NCBI GenBank assembly: GCA_035530275.1
Contig: DATKVC010000013.1
Span: 124,001-188,000 of the forward strand
Length of the DNA: 64,000 nucleotides
From: CAIJMU01 sp035530275
Lineage (GTDB): Bacteria; Spirochaetota; Spirochaetia; Treponematales; Rectinemataceae
Reading direction: 5' to 3'
Shown: one piece after another, positions 1 to 10,276 of the stretch
Numbering within the stretch: the first letter of the stretch is position 1
Layout: every line of letters begins with the position of its first letter
Notes under the pieces: model-generated
Seen by the model: the letters and a program-made list of their open reading frames with translations, nothing else
Database searches by the model: none
What the model was told of the DNA's origin: nothing
Translations under genes and position numbers: made by a program

Positions 1-1446
1 CTCTATGCCACAAAGCATGTCGATCCCGGGGATGTCCACGGCCTCGATCCGGCCGACTGGGAACTTGTCGTCATCGACGGAGTCCCTCTTTCGCACCTGG
101 ATGGAGCCTTTTCGAGGCGCCTTTCCGATGACGCCGCGAGCGGCCGCACGAGCGTCCTTTTCGCGGCCGACTCGGCGGCATTCGGAAGGAAGGGAGACAA
201 TCCCCCCCTCGAGGAAATACTTCCGGTAACCCTCCTCCCCCCTTCCCTCAAGGACATCCCCGATATGAGCATCCTCATCCTCCTCGACTACTCCGGTTCG
301 ATGTTCGGGGGAAAGCTTTCCCTCGCCAAGGTGGCGAGCCTCGAACTCCTGCGAGGCCTCAAACCCGACGATCGCGTCGGCCTCCTCCTTTTCTCCGACA
401 AGCGAAAATGGGTCTGGTCCTTCGTCCCCAATCGCAGCATCTCGGCTGCCCCGGTCCTCGATCCCGTCGAAGCGGAGGGCGGCACGGAACTCGCTCCCGC
501 GCTCATCGAAGGGATGGACAGGTTGGCCGCCACAGGTCCCGGCGAAAAGCACATTGTCGTCATCTCGGACGGGGTGACGAGGCCGGCCGACTTCGCCGCC
601 CTCGCCGCCAAGGCCAAAGAAAAAGGCATCAGCATCTCGACGATGGGGGTCGGCGCGGACATGGACCGCCCTCTTCTCGAAAGGCTGGCGGCGGGAACGG
701 GCGGAAGTTTTCGCGTCGTGAACTCGGCGGACGAAATACCCTCGCTGATATTCGAAGATAGGAAGAATCTCGCCCGTCCGCGCTTTTCCGAGGGCCGCAT
801 CCCCATCCTCGATCCCGCGGGGACGAAGGTGGCGACCATCGGAGGCATGGCCCAGTACGCTCTCAAGGCCGGTTCCTCCGTCCTTTTCGCGAACGAGTTG
901 GGCGATCCCCTCCTCGCCGAGACGGAAAGCGGCAATCGCGCGGTCATGCTCTTCGCCAGTGACATCCACGGCGGTTTCACCGGAGATTTCTTCGCGAATC
1001 CCTCCGTCGTCTCGACGATGCGCGCGCGCCTCGACAGTCTCTTTTCGGAACCTCCCCGCGATATCGCCGTCCTCGAGACCGGAAGTGCCGCGACACTGAG
1101 CCTCGCGAGCGACGCCCTCATCGCGCCTCTGCTCGAGCTTTCGCAGGTCGGACAGACGACGGAAAAATTCGCGTTCAAAAGACCGGAGGGGCAAACCTGG
1201 GGGCTCGCTCTCAGTCTTCCCTCCCTCGGCACTTGGCGCGCCACCCTCGTCGATCGCGGAACGGGGCTCGCCTCCTTCGATCTTCCCGTCGACTCCGGTC
1301 TCGACGGCGTGGATACTCCCTCGCTCCGTGCCTTGGCCGACTACCACGGTCTCGCGTTCAGGCTCATCGAAGGCGGCAAGGTCTGGCTCCTCCTTTTCTT
1401 CGCCTCCGCCCTCGCCTCAACCCTCGCCATGAGGAGGGCTCGATGA
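1..1446 (+). CDS. VWA-domain membrane protein, 5' end outside the window
   Basis: The frame is open from base 1, so the N-terminus is missing and 481 codons are visible. After a segment ending in LPVTLLPPS comes a von Willebrand factor A domain with the metal-binding DxSxS motif as LLDYSGSM near 288-305 and a second core strand ending IVVISDG. A long beta-rich region follows and the protein ends in one membrane helix with a short basic tail (RRAR). The LPV segment before the VWA domain resembles large membrane proteins that combine a glutamine-amidotransferase-like domain with VWA; the amidotransferase part would lie outside the window. It opens an operon of overlapping genes with MoxR and DUF58 genes, which suggests a role in envelope protein or complex assembly. 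The exact function is unknown. Confidence 0.8.
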   Translation, partial: LYATKHVDPGDVHGLDPADWELVVIDGVPLSHLDGAFSRRLSDDAASGRTSVLFAADSAAFGRKGDNPPLEEILPVTLLPPSLKDIPDMSILILLDYSGSMFGGKLSLAKVASLELLRGLKPDDRVGLLLFSDKRKWVWSFVPNRSISAAPVLDPVEAEGGTELAPALIEGMDRLAATGPGEKHIVVISDGVTRPADFAALAAKAKEKGISISTMGVGADMDRPLLERLAAGTGGSFRVVNSADEIPSLIFEDRKNLARPRFSEGRIPILDPAGTKVATIGGMAQYALKAGSSVLFANELGDPLLAETESGNRAVMLFASDIHGGFTGDFFANPSVVSTMRARLDSLFSEPPRDIAVLETGSAATLSLASDALIAPLLELSQVGQTTEKFAFKRPEGQTWGLALSLPSLGTWRATLVDRGTGLASFDLPVDSGLDGVDTPSLRALADYHGLAFRLIEGGKVWLLLFFASALASTLAMRRAR

Positions 1447-2381
1447 GGCCTATCGGGGCTCTCTCCTTGGCGGCGGCCCTGCTCCTCACGGCGGCTTCCG
1501 TCTTCGGGGAACCGCGACTCGTCCTCGATGCGGCAGGCCTCGGACCCTGGCGCATCGTCCACGCCCGGGTCGAATCCGAGTCGCCCATAGAGGCGCCAGT
1601 CTTCATAATTGGAAAGACCTGGGACGGAGGCAGCCGCATCCTCTTCGAGAGGGCTTCGGCGCCGGGCCTCCCATCATTCGAAGCAGCCTTTTGGATCGAT
1701 GACGGAATTCGGGCCGTCTCCCTCGCGATCGGGAAGGAGAGGGTCCCGACAGGCGAGGAAATCGCCGTCGCCCCTGCGTCGCCGGCAGAGAATACCCCTC
1801 CCCAGCCCCCCTTCCATCCGCCTCGCAATGGCCGGCCATCCCCCACCTTTTCTCCCCGAGCCTCCGACCTGGAGGCTGCGGGGCGGGCCGCCTCGGAGGG
1901 GCTCTTCGTATCGGAGCCTCCTCTAATGAGCGCGATGTTCCTCTCCCTCCTCTGCGCGGCCTCCCTCGCCGTCGTGTCTTCGAGGCGCAGGGGCCAGGGA
2001 AAGGCCTCGGGGGGCAAAGGCGAGGCGATCCGGATCGCAGCGGCGACGGCGGCCTCGGCCCTTCTCGGCGCGGCGGCACTCGCCGCCCTTCCCCCGAATC
2101 GAGAGCTCGACATCGTCGCCTTTCCGCGTGGCGCCTCGTTCTCTGGTTCGTACCAATTGGCTACACAAAGCCGCGAGGGCTGGACCCTGCGAATCTGGGG
2201 AGAGGGCCCGAATCGGCTCTTCTTCGCGAGGTTGGCCCCCGGTCGGGACCTGCCCCTGGACCTCGTCGACAGGGAAGGCTCCCTCATCCGCTTCTCCGAG
2301 GCGCCGATAGTGGTCGGAAACGACGAGGGCCTCGCCCTATCGTCGCGGGAAGCCCTTTCGGGGTGGTCCATCGATGAATGA
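1443..2381 (+). CDS. Exported/membrane protein of the MoxR-DUF58 operon, unknown
   Basis: 312 residues. The start overlaps the upstream stop in an ATGA, which fixes the start and implies translational coupling. The N-terminus is a good signal peptide or anchor (MRPIGALSLAAALLLTAASVFG). Two hydrophobic helices lie in the middle, around residues 160-178 and 198-215, with a basic loop between them, followed by a beta-rich C-terminal part. A proline-rich stretch (about residues 118-140) precedes the first helix. I do not recognise a family. Its place between two VWA-operon membrane proteins suggests a structural subunit of the same envelope complex. Confidence 0.75.
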   Translation: MRPIGALSLAAALLLTAASVFGEPRLVLDAAGLGPWRIVHARVESESPIEAPVFIIGKTWDGGSRILFERASAPGLPSFEAAFWIDDGIRAVSLAIGKERVPTGEEIAVAPASPAENTPPQPPFHPPRNGRPSPTFSPRASDLEAAGRAASEGLFVSEPPLMSAMFLSLLCAASLAVVSSRRRGQGKASGGKGEAIRIAAATAASALLGAAALAALPPNRELDIVAFPRGASFSGSYQLATQSREGWTLRIWGEGPNRLFFARLAPGRDLPLDLVDREGSLIRFSEAPIVVGNDEGLALSSREALSGWSIDE

Positions 2382-2877
2382 GCCCGCATTGGAGCCAGTA
2401 GCCGGAAGCGGATGGGCGAAGGCCGCCTTGAGACTCGCGACTATGGCAGGCCTAGTTTTGGCCTTCGTTTTCGCTCCTCCGACCGATCAGCCCCTTCCAC
2501 CATGGCTCGTCATCCTCCTCTGCCTGGGAGCTTCACGTGTCCCCTCCCTCTACGAGGGCCTCTCCGCTGCGCGGGACCTCGAACTGACTCTTCCCTTTCT
2601 CGCCCTCGCCCTCGTGGGACTCGCGCGTTTCGCTTCGGGCGGGCTTCTCGCCCTCGGCGCGGAGACGGGGGCCGCCGCCCTCCTTCTCGCCTCGGCCACG
2701 GCCTTCGTCGCGGCCCTCGGATCCCCCACTCGGTGGCGATTGGCCCTCGCGTCCCTTCCCCTCCTCGCGGCAATGGCCTTCGCCTGGTCCTTCGACCTAG
2801 TCTTCCCCGTGGCGAGCGGCGAACTGGTGCTGGCCCTCCTCCTCGCCACAGGCATTCGCGGGAGGCTCAGGAAATGA
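2374..2877 (+). CDS. Small polytopic membrane protein, unknown
   Basis: 167 residues, almost entirely hydrophobic, with about five predicted membrane helices rich in Ala and Leu. It overlaps the preceding gene by 8 bp and the following gene by an ATGA, so it is part of the same translationally coupled operon. I see no motif that gives a function. The low complexity makes homology calls unreliable, but the overlaps on both sides and the lack of internal stops support a real gene. Confidence 0.65.
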   Translation: MNEPALEPVAGSGWAKAALRLATMAGLVLAFVFAPPTDQPLPPWLVILLCLGASRVPSLYEGLSAARDLELTLPFLALALVGLARFASGGLLALGAETGAAALLLASATAFVAALGSPTRWRLALASLPLLAAMAFAWSFDLVFPVASGELVLALLLATGIRGRLRK

Positions 2878-4004
2878 CCAAGCTCCCGCCTGCCCTCGGT
2901 CGCTTCCATCGCCGGAGCCTTCGCATCGCCCTCCTTCGACGAGGCCTGCTTTGGACCGCGCTTTCCGTCGCTTGGCTCGCGCTCTGGACCTGCCTCTGCG
3001 TGCTATATCGGGTTCCCCGCGCATGGCAGGCTGCGGCCGTCATCGGGACAGCCAGCCTCCTGCCGGCCTTTCTCTTCTGGCCCTTCAGCCGCCGGATTTT
3101 TCTCCTTCCCCTCCGTGAAATCGACAGGGAAACAGCCGCAGAATCCTTTTTCGAAGCCACCGGAGAGACGAGGGCTATCCTCGGTCGGAGGATCGAAGCC
3201 CTCGGGCCCCGACTGGATCGTCGGGGCGGAGCCTTTCGCGAGGCGACCAGGGGACTGTTCAAGCCGGCCCTCCTCGCAGTCTCAAGTTTGTGCGCGTTGC
3301 AGCTCGTGGCGATTTTGACCCTTTCGCACCCCCTGATCCTCTGGGATGGTGGCGAGCCCAACTCCGGTTCCGGCCTGAGGCTCGCCGAGGCGAAGGCCCA
3401 GACGAGGCCCCAATCGATGGCCCGCCCCGGCCAATCGCCGCTTCCGGACCGGTCGGGCCGCGAGCCGATAGCTTCGTCGACAGCCCGGGAGGCGGAAAAA
3501 GCGCGGTCGACCTCGGCGGGAGATCGCAGCCTTCGCGCCGCCGAGGGAGGACTCGGTGCCATGGGGAGGGCTTCGGCGACGGCAAAAGGCGATTCCACCA
3601 ACCCATCTGCCTCCGGCGGCCCTCCTTCGGAGCCTGCGCCGCCCCCGAATCCGCAGACTCCGATCGGAGCCGACGCCTCCGCAGCCTCCACGGGAGCGGG
3701 CATGCCTGATCCCGGGAAGGGCGGGCAGGATGGAGTCACCGGCTATGAAGGCAGGGGAGCGAGCGGGGTGCCGAGCCCCCTCATCGACTACAGAACGAAA
3801 CTCTACAAGGAACTTACGGCTCACGAAGGGCGAAATCTCAGGGCATCGGGAGACCTCGTGATGACGCCTTTCCCGGAGCTCCAGCGCCGTTGGTTCTCCT
3901 CCTTTAAAATGTCCGCCGACATCGGTCCGAGGGAGGACGCCTGGACGGCCCTACTCAGGCGAAAATGGGCCCAATTATGGCTTGATCGAGGTTCGGAAAA
4001 ATGA
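2874..4004 (+). CDS. Membrane protein with long disordered linker, unknown
   Basis: 376 residues, starting at the ATG that overlaps the previous stop (ATGA). Two membrane helices lie in the first 75 residues, then a charged alpha-helical segment with many Arg and Glu, a third helix at about residues 128-147, and a Pro/Ser/Ala/Gly-rich segment of about 120 residues that looks disordered. A conserved-looking C-terminal block (about residues 300-376) holds aromatic residues and ends with an Arg/Trp-rich helix. The topology suggests a periplasmic extension of a membrane anchor. No known family recognised. Confidence 0.7.
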   Translation: MTKLPPALGRFHRRSLRIALLRRGLLWTALSVAWLALWTCLCVLYRVPRAWQAAAVIGTASLLPAFLFWPFSRRIFLLPLREIDRETAAESFFEATGETRAILGRRIEALGPRLDRRGGAFREATRGLFKPALLAVSSLCALQLVAILTLSHPLILWDGGEPNSGSGLRLAEAKAQTRPQSMARPGQSPLPDRSGREPIASSTAREAEKARSTSAGDRSLRAAEGGLGAMGRASATAKGDSTNPSASGGPPSEPAPPPNPQTPIGADASAASTGAGMPDPGKGGQDGVTGYEGRGASGVPSPLIDYRTKLYKELTAHEGRNLRASGDLVMTPFPELQRRWFSSFKMSADIGPREDAWTALLRRKWAQLWLDRGSEK

Positions 4005-4660
4005 GGCGGACCCCGATTGTCGCCGCCCTTCGCGATCCGCTCCTCGTCGCGGCGGCGGGCCTGGGACTTTGGATCCTCCTCGTCCTCCTCGATCGATGGG
4101 TCGCCGGACTCGCCATGGGCCTCGCGCCGGGCATCGCCTTCGCGGCTGTCGCCGGCCCCGTCTTCGTCGAGGAGTTCGTCAAGTTCGCCGCCATCGTCGC
4201 GATCCGTCTGGCCGAGAATCGCATCGCCTCCGCCCTCGCCAGGAAGGACGACCCTGGGTCGGTGGATACGAGGGAGGACCTGCCTCGCTGGCCGGGCCTC
4301 GCCCTCTCCGCGATCGTCGTTTTCGCCGCGACGGAAAACATTTCCTATATGGTTCGTTTCCCCGCGCCCGATACCTGGCTGCGCCTCCTCTGGTCCCTCC
4401 CCGTGCATCTCGCCGGCGCGATGGCCCTGATCCTCGCCCTCTGGCGGGGCGGAATCGCGAGGACCCTACTCGCCCTACTCTTCGCATTGGCTCTCCATCT
4501 GGGGGCCAACCTCATCGCGTCGGGGAACCTTGCCCCCGCCATCCTCGCGGCGGGAATCCTCATGGCCCTCGGGGCCTCTTTCGCGTTCGGCATGATCTGG
4601 CTCGAACAACTCATAATTGAAGGAATCCATATTGGACGCAAGCATGAAGACCGGCCTTGA
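4001..4660 (+). CDS. PrsW-like intramembrane protease
   Basis: 219 residues with seven or eight predicted membrane helices. The sequence shows the ordered PrsW-type motifs: VEEFVK (E57, E58, K61), ENISY (E112-Y116), HLAGA (H136) and HLGAN (H166, N170). PrsW proteins are glutamate-type intramembrane proteases that act in site-1 cleavage of anti-sigma factors in some bacteria. Start and upstream stop overlap (ATGA). Placement inside the VWA/MoxR operon suggests that it processes a membrane protein of this system, or signals its state; that is inference. The family call is fairly sure because all four motifs are present in the right order. Confidence 0.75.
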   Translation: MRRTPIVAALRDPLLVAAAGLGLWILLVLLDRWVAGLAMGLAPGIAFAAVAGPVFVEEFVKFAAIVAIRLAENRIASALARKDDPGSVDTREDLPRWPGLALSAIVVFAATENISYMVRFPAPDTWLRLLWSLPVHLAGAMALILALWRGGIARTLLALLFALALHLGANLIASGNLAPAILAAGILMALGASFAFGMIWLEQLIIEGIHIGRKHEDRP

Positions 4661-4679
4661 AGCCGGGAAGGGAGCCTCG

Positions 4680-5698
<1,019 letters not shown>

Positions 5699-5702
<4 letters not shown>

Positions 5703-6583
5703 GCCTCGTCGATCCCTGCTGTGCCGGCCTGGCCAAGGCCTTTCTCATGAGGACCAGGCGTCACCCTGCAGGAAGCAAACCGAGCCGCGACCCCATGTTC
5801 CGCCGTGAGGGCTCTTCCTTCGACCTTCGGAACATACGCGAATACTACCCGACCGACGATCCCCGGCGGGTCGACTGGCGCCTCGAGGCGAGGACCGGTC
5901 GACTTTTCGTGAAGGAGTATTACGAGGAAGAGCGGGACGGGGTCGTCGTGCTCGTCGATCTCTCGCTTTCCCTCGAGGCCCTCGCCGATGCCGCAAGCCG
6001 AGGCGCCGGCCAAGACTTCGCCGCGAAGGCGGCCGAGTCCACGTCGGCGTCGATAGCCTGGACCCTCGGGGCACTCGGCGAGCCCGTCTTTCTTCTCGCC
6101 TTCGCCGCGCGGCCCCTGCGCGCCCTCGAGAAGCCGAGGGGCGGCCTCGGGAGCCGCGAACTGGATTCCTTTTTTCAGGGCATCGGACCCGAGGAGCGCC
6201 GCGGCACCGCCATCACCCAGGCGGCACGCAGCGCGAGAAGACGAAGCCGCTATGGGCGGGCGATCATCGTCTCCGATTTTCTCGATCCGAATTTCGACCC
6301 CGACGCCCTCCCCTTCCGGAAGCTCTACTTCGTCAGGCTCCATCGCGATTTTCGCCGGCTCGCCGGCGCCGCCACCGACATCGAGGTCGAGGACAACGAG
6401 AGCGGCAGACGGCTCCTCCTCCCCTGGGACGGCAAGGAAAGAAATAACTATGAAGAGCGCCTCAGGGAGCTCGAGACTTCCCTCGCGGCGGGCGGAAGAC
6501 GGAGGAGCTTTTTCGCGAGCATAGGAGGGCAGGAGGACCTGCCCGCGGCTCTCGGAGCCCTCTTGGAGGCCTTCCATGCCTGA
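5699..6583 (+). CDS. DUF58-family protein
   Basis: 294 residues, starting at an ATGA overlap with the MoxR gene. The typical DUF58 block is present: FDLRNIREYYPTDDPRRVDW followed by ARTGRLFVKEYYEEE, then a degenerate VWA fold beginning GVVVLVDLSLSL. DUF58 proteins are the usual partner of MoxR ATPases. This one lacks the N-terminal membrane helices seen in many members, so it is probably soluble. It overlaps the next gene by 8 bp. No enzymatic activity is established for the family. Confidence 0.9.
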
Positions 6584-8144
6584 GGCCGCCTCGCTCTTCG
6601 TCATGCTCCTCCTCCCCGTCGCCCTCATCCTCTTCATGACGAGGAATTTCGGACTCCGGATACGGCATCCCCACGATCTCCTTGAAGGCTCGGGCGGCCC
6701 CCGTTTCGCGCGGCTTTTTTTCAGGCAACTGCGCTCCCGCTACGACCTCCTCTTCGATGTCGCCATCGCCCTCGCCCTCTCCTTCGCCCTCCTCGACGCG
6801 GGCGGTCCCCTCGGCGCGTCGAAGGCGGCCGCGGGAAAAGGCCGCGCGGCGGTCGTCGTCGACTCCTCCCGCTCGATGTTCGCCGGGGAGCCGGGCTCCC
6901 GGCCGATCGACATCGCCCTCGAGGATATTTCCGGAAATTCGCGGCTCGCGGCCGCCGATCGCTACGCACTCGTCTTCGATCCTGTGAGCAGGCAAAGCCG
7001 CCTCCTCGACTGGAAATCCCTGGCGAAGGTTTCCGACGTGAATGGAGGAGAGGCGAGACGGAGGGCCGTCGACAATCTGCTTTCCTCCATTTCTCTCTTC
7101 TCCGTCGACTACGGGGCCCTCGAAAGCCTGCCCGCCGAAGGCTACCGCGACATCAGCCTCGTCACCGACTCCTTTCCGATGGAGGCCGAAGGATTCAAGG
7201 TAATCGAGACTGGCTTCGCTGGCCCCTCGAGTCGGCAGAGGCCAGCCTCGGCCGAAGGCGGCCCGGCCTCCTCACCAACCGTCGACGAGGAGGCGCCCTG
7301 CATCTGGCCTTCGGGACTACGAATTGACAGGACACGCGGCGCCTGGCTGGTCGGTTTTTCGGAAGGCGGCCGGAGGACGGCGCTATCGGTAGATGTCTTC
7401 GATCCCGCGACCGGCGACTTCGCGACGCTTTCGCCGACGCGTTATGCGATCGAGGAAGGCGGTGGCGGACGAAGATTGATCATGGGCGATGCCGGCGTCT
7501 ATCGCTTCGAGTTCGCCGATCCCCAAGGGGGCATTCCCACCGTCTTCGTCGCGAGCCTCGGCGCGATCGATATCGCGACCCGCGCGGAGGGGGATTTCTC
7601 CCGGCTCATGGAGGAAGCCCTGCCCTATCTCGTCGAAAGACCTCGCCCCTCGATACTCCTCGTGGACGGATCGACGCGCTACGACGGCTCGACGATTTCG
7701 ACGCGGAGGATCAGCACCCGCCTCACGGAAAGCGCGCCGTACCTTGCCGATCCGCTCCTTCTCGGCGGCAGGCCCCTCGCGGCAGGATTCGGCGCGGACG
7801 CCGATTTCGAATGGGCGGCCCCCTCCCTCGCGAACGGGGACCTGCCCCTCGCCTACGACGCCGCCATCAGGGAAGCGGCTCCCCGCCCCTTCGCCACCGC
7901 CTTCCCGAAGGGCGGACGCATCAGGGCCGCCGGCCCCGGCGCCTGGCTCGCCGAGGCGAATGGCGAGATCTTCGCGATCGACGCGCCTGCCGGCGAGTAC
8001 TTCGAGCCGGCGAAATCGGGCAGTCTCGCGTTGCGCATCCCCCCCCGCCCCTGGCTCTGGGCGGCCATCCTCGCCGTCCTGGCTATCGCGAAATATTCGG
8101 TCTGGCGTTTCCGGAGAGGCCCCTTTCGATCAGCGAGAGCTTGA
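6576..8144 (+). CDS. BatA-like VWA membrane protein
   Basis: 522 residues. Two N-terminal membrane helices (about residues 6-25 and 54-74) are followed by a VWA domain whose metal motif is VVVDSSRSMFAG (DxSxS intact). The rest is beta-rich and Ala/Gly-rich, and a final membrane helix lies about 20 residues before the C-terminus. The N-terminal double helix plus VWA arrangement matches BatA/BatB-type aerotolerance operon proteins, but the C-terminal half is not typical and I do not recognise it. Its last 62 bp lie antisense to the end of pncB. Confidence 0.8.
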   Translation: MPEAASLFVMLLLPVALILFMTRNFGLRIRHPHDLLEGSGGPRFARLFFRQLRSRYDLLFDVAIALALSFALLDAGGPLGASKAAAGKGRAAVVVDSSRSMFAGEPGSRPIDIALEDISGNSRLAAADRYALVFDPVSRQSRLLDWKSLAKVSDVNGGEARRRAVDNLLSSISLFSVDYGALESLPAEGYRDISLVTDSFPMEAEGFKVIETGFAGPSSRQRPASAEGGPASSPTVDEEAPCIWPSGLRIDRTRGAWLVGFSEGGRRTALSVDVFDPATGDFATLSPTRYAIEEGGGGRRLIMGDAGVYRFEFADPQGGIPTVFVASLGAIDIATRAEGDFSRLMEEALPYLVERPRPSILLVDGSTRYDGSTISTRRISTRLTESAPYLADPLLLGGRPLAAGFGADADFEWAAPSLANGDLPLAYDAAIREAAPRPFATAFPKGGRIRAAGPGAWLAEANGEIFAIDAPAGEYFEPAKSGSLALRIPPRPWLWAAILAVLAIAKYSVWRFRRGPFRSARA

Positions 8145-9528
8145 GGTCGCGGAGGGCGGGCGACAGCGAAACCTTATAGATATGAGGATTCAGGAACCGC
8201 AGGTAAGTTGAATCGAAGGCCGAAAGCCGGGCCCTCAGCCCCTCGCGGATCGAGGCCAAAGGGGGAAGTTCTCCGACGACGCGCCCCCACCGCATCACCT
8301 CACCGAGGAGGGGCTCGACGCGGACGGGGACGATGTCCGCGTGCCGCCAGTCTCCCGAATGGTGATGGAGGCGGGCCGGCTCCCCCGGTTCGGGGCGCTC
8401 CTCCTCGGTCGCGAGGAGGTCCGCCTCCGCCCTGCCGGATTCGCAGTAGAGGCGCCAAACCCCCTTGATGCCGGGGGTCGTGGATTTTTCGGGCGTGTTC
8501 GAGAGCTTCATCGTCGGCACGAGCTCGCCCCCTCGCTCGATGGCCGACAGCTTGTACACGCCGGTGAAGGAGGATTCGCTCCCACCCGTCACGAGGTGGG
8601 TGCCGACCCCCCAATGGTCCACCGGCGCGCCCGATGAGACCAGGTGCTCGATGATGTCCTCGTCGAGCTCATTTGATACAACTATGAAGGCTTTTTCGAG
8701 ACCGGCGGCGTCCAATGCCCCCCGCACCTCGCGGGAGAGGTAATCGATGTCGCCTGAATCGAGGCGGACGCCGAAATTGTGACCCCTAGCGGCGAGTCTC
8801 TTTCCCGCCGCGATCGCGTTGACGATGCCGGATCCGAGGGTGTCGTAGGTGTCAATGAGGAAGGTGGTGCGGTCGGGATAGAGCTCGGCGTAGCGATCGA
8901 AGGCTTCTTCCTCGCTGGAATGGGACATTATCCAGGAATGGGCCATCGTCCCCGACACGGGAATGCCGAAAAGCTTCCCGGCGAGGCTGTTGGAAGTGGA
9001 GGAGGCGCCGCCGAGAAAGGCGGCCCGGGAGGCGGAGAGGGCGCCGTCGCGGCCCTGTGCCCGCCTGAGGCCGAATTCCATCACCGAACCGTAGTTCGTT
9101 GCCCGCCACACCCGGGCGGACTTGGTGGCGATGAGGCTCTGGAAATTGAGCGTGTTGAGGAGGAAGCCTTCGATGAGCTGAGCCTGCACGAGGTCTGCGT
9201 GGACGCGGACGAGGGGTTCCTGGGGAAAGACGACCGCACCTTCGGGGGCGGCCCAGATGTCGCCTTCGAATCGCAGCTTGCCGAGGTAGTCGAGGAAGCC
9301 CTTGTCGAAGGAGCCGAGACTGTCGAGCCAGGCGAGGTCCTCCTCGTCGAAGCGAAAATCTTCGAGCCCCCGGAGGAAGGTCTCGAGGCCCGCGAAGATG
9401 GCGAAGCCTCCCCCGAAGGGATTGCGTCGGAAAAAGAAATCGAAGACGGCGCGGGGACTTTGCCCCGACTTCCAATAGCCTTGGGCCATCGTGAGTTCGT
9501 AGAAATCGGTGAAGAGTCCGGCCGTCAT
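8083..9528 (-). CDS. pncB: Nicotinate phosphoribosyltransferase
   Basis: 481 residues; converts nicotinate and PRPP to nicotinate mononucleotide in NAD salvage. The start at 9528 overlaps the pncA stop in an ATGA. Recognisable blocks are TDFYELTMAQGYW near the N-terminus, the FGVRLDSGDIDYLS strand that lines the active site, GVGTHLVTGG, and LSNTPEKSTTPGIKGVWR. The C-terminal NPHIYKVSLS stretch is also typical. Length fits the bacterial family. The enzyme acts directly after PncA (nicotinamide to nicotinate), so the two genes make a complete two-step salvage unit. Its 3' end overlaps the convergent VWA gene by 62 bp. Confidence 0.93.
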   Translation of the reverse strand: MTAGLFTDFYELTMAQGYWKSGQSPRAVFDFFFRRNPFGGGFAIFAGLETFLRGLEDFRFDEEDLAWLDSLGSFDKGFLDYLGKLRFEGDIWAAPEGAVVFPQEPLVRVHADLVQAQLIEGFLLNTLNFQSLIATKSARVWRATNYGSVMEFGLRRAQGRDGALSASRAAFLGGASSTSNSLAGKLFGIPVSGTMAHSWIMSHSSEEEAFDRYAELYPDRTTFLIDTYDTLGSGIVNAIAAGKRLAARGHNFGVRLDSGDIDYLSREVRGALDAAGLEKAFIVVSNELDEDIIEHLVSSGAPVDHWGVGTHLVTGGSESSFTGVYKLSAIERGGELVPTMKLSNTPEKSTTPGIKGVWRLYCESGRAEADLLATEEERPEPGEPARLHHHSGDWRHADIVPVRVEPLLGEVMRWGRVVGELPPLASIREGLRARLSAFDSTYLRFLNPHIYKVSLSPALRDLKLSLIERGLSGNARPNISR

Positions 9529-10166
9529 CGCCCCTCCCCGAGATCTCGTGAATTGGAAATGAAGGCGCCGAGTCCCGCGAGCCTGTCGAGGGCGGCTTGG
9601 GCCGAGCCGGCGGGAAGATCGACGCCCCGGACGGCGTCTTCGAGGAGGGTGACGCGGAAGCCCAGGGCGAGGGCGTCGAGGGCGGAAAAGAGCACGCAAT
9701 AATCCGTCGCGAGCCCCGTGAAAAAAAGGTCGACGATGCCGAGGGACCGCAACAAGCCTCCGAGCCCCGTGGTGGTCTTTTTGTCGTTTTCGGCAAAGGC
9801 GGAATAGGAGTCGAGATCCTTCGATCTTCCCTTTCGGAGCAGGATGGAAGCCCGATCCGTCTCGAGGCCCGGATGGAAGTCGGCACCCGGGCTACCCGCC
9901 ACGCAATGCACGGGCCAGAGCGTCTGTGGCTGTCCGGCGACCTCGACCTGGGAGAAGAGCTCCTTCCCCGGCCAGGACGCAGCGAAGGATATATGGGCCT
10001 CCGGATGCCAGTCTTGGGTCAGGATCACATTATCGAAATATCGCATCGCCCGATTGCTCGCCTCGACCACGGCATCGCCGTCGCGGACGGCGAGGGCGCC
10101 GCCTGGACAGAAATCGTTCTGGACGTCCACCACGATGAGGGCGCACTTCGATCGCTCCAATTGCAT
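9525..10166 (-). CDS. pncA: Nicotinamidase
   Basis: 213 residues of the isochorismatase-like fold; hydrolyses nicotinamide to nicotinate and ammonia. Near the N-terminus is ALIVVDVQNDFCPGGAL with the catalytic Asp; the metal site is the DWHPEAH-type motif (TQDWHPEAHISF), and the catalytic Cys is in TGLATDYCVLFSA. The VHCVAGSPGA block (WPVHCV) is also typical of PncA. Start has a GGGGAG-type site about 11 bases upstream. Overlaps pncB by 4 bp. Confidence 0.95.
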   Translation of the reverse strand: MQLERSKCALIVVDVQNDFCPGGALAVRDGDAVVEASNRAMRYFDNVILTQDWHPEAHISFAASWPGKELFSQVEVAGQPQTLWPVHCVAGSPGADFHPGLETDRASILLRKGRSKDLDSYSAFAENDKKTTTGLGGLLRSLGIVDLFFTGLATDYCVLFSALDALALGFRVTLLEDAVRGVDLPAGSAQAALDRLAGLGAFISNSRDLGEGR

Positions 10167-10276
10167 AGTTCAGTCTCCCCGCTGCTTTTCGACCGAGGGA
10201 TGCCCCACCGGCCCGGCCCGTCGTTCCAAGCCTTCACGCAAGAGTACCGCGGGCCCGCGCGGCGGGGCAACCATGA

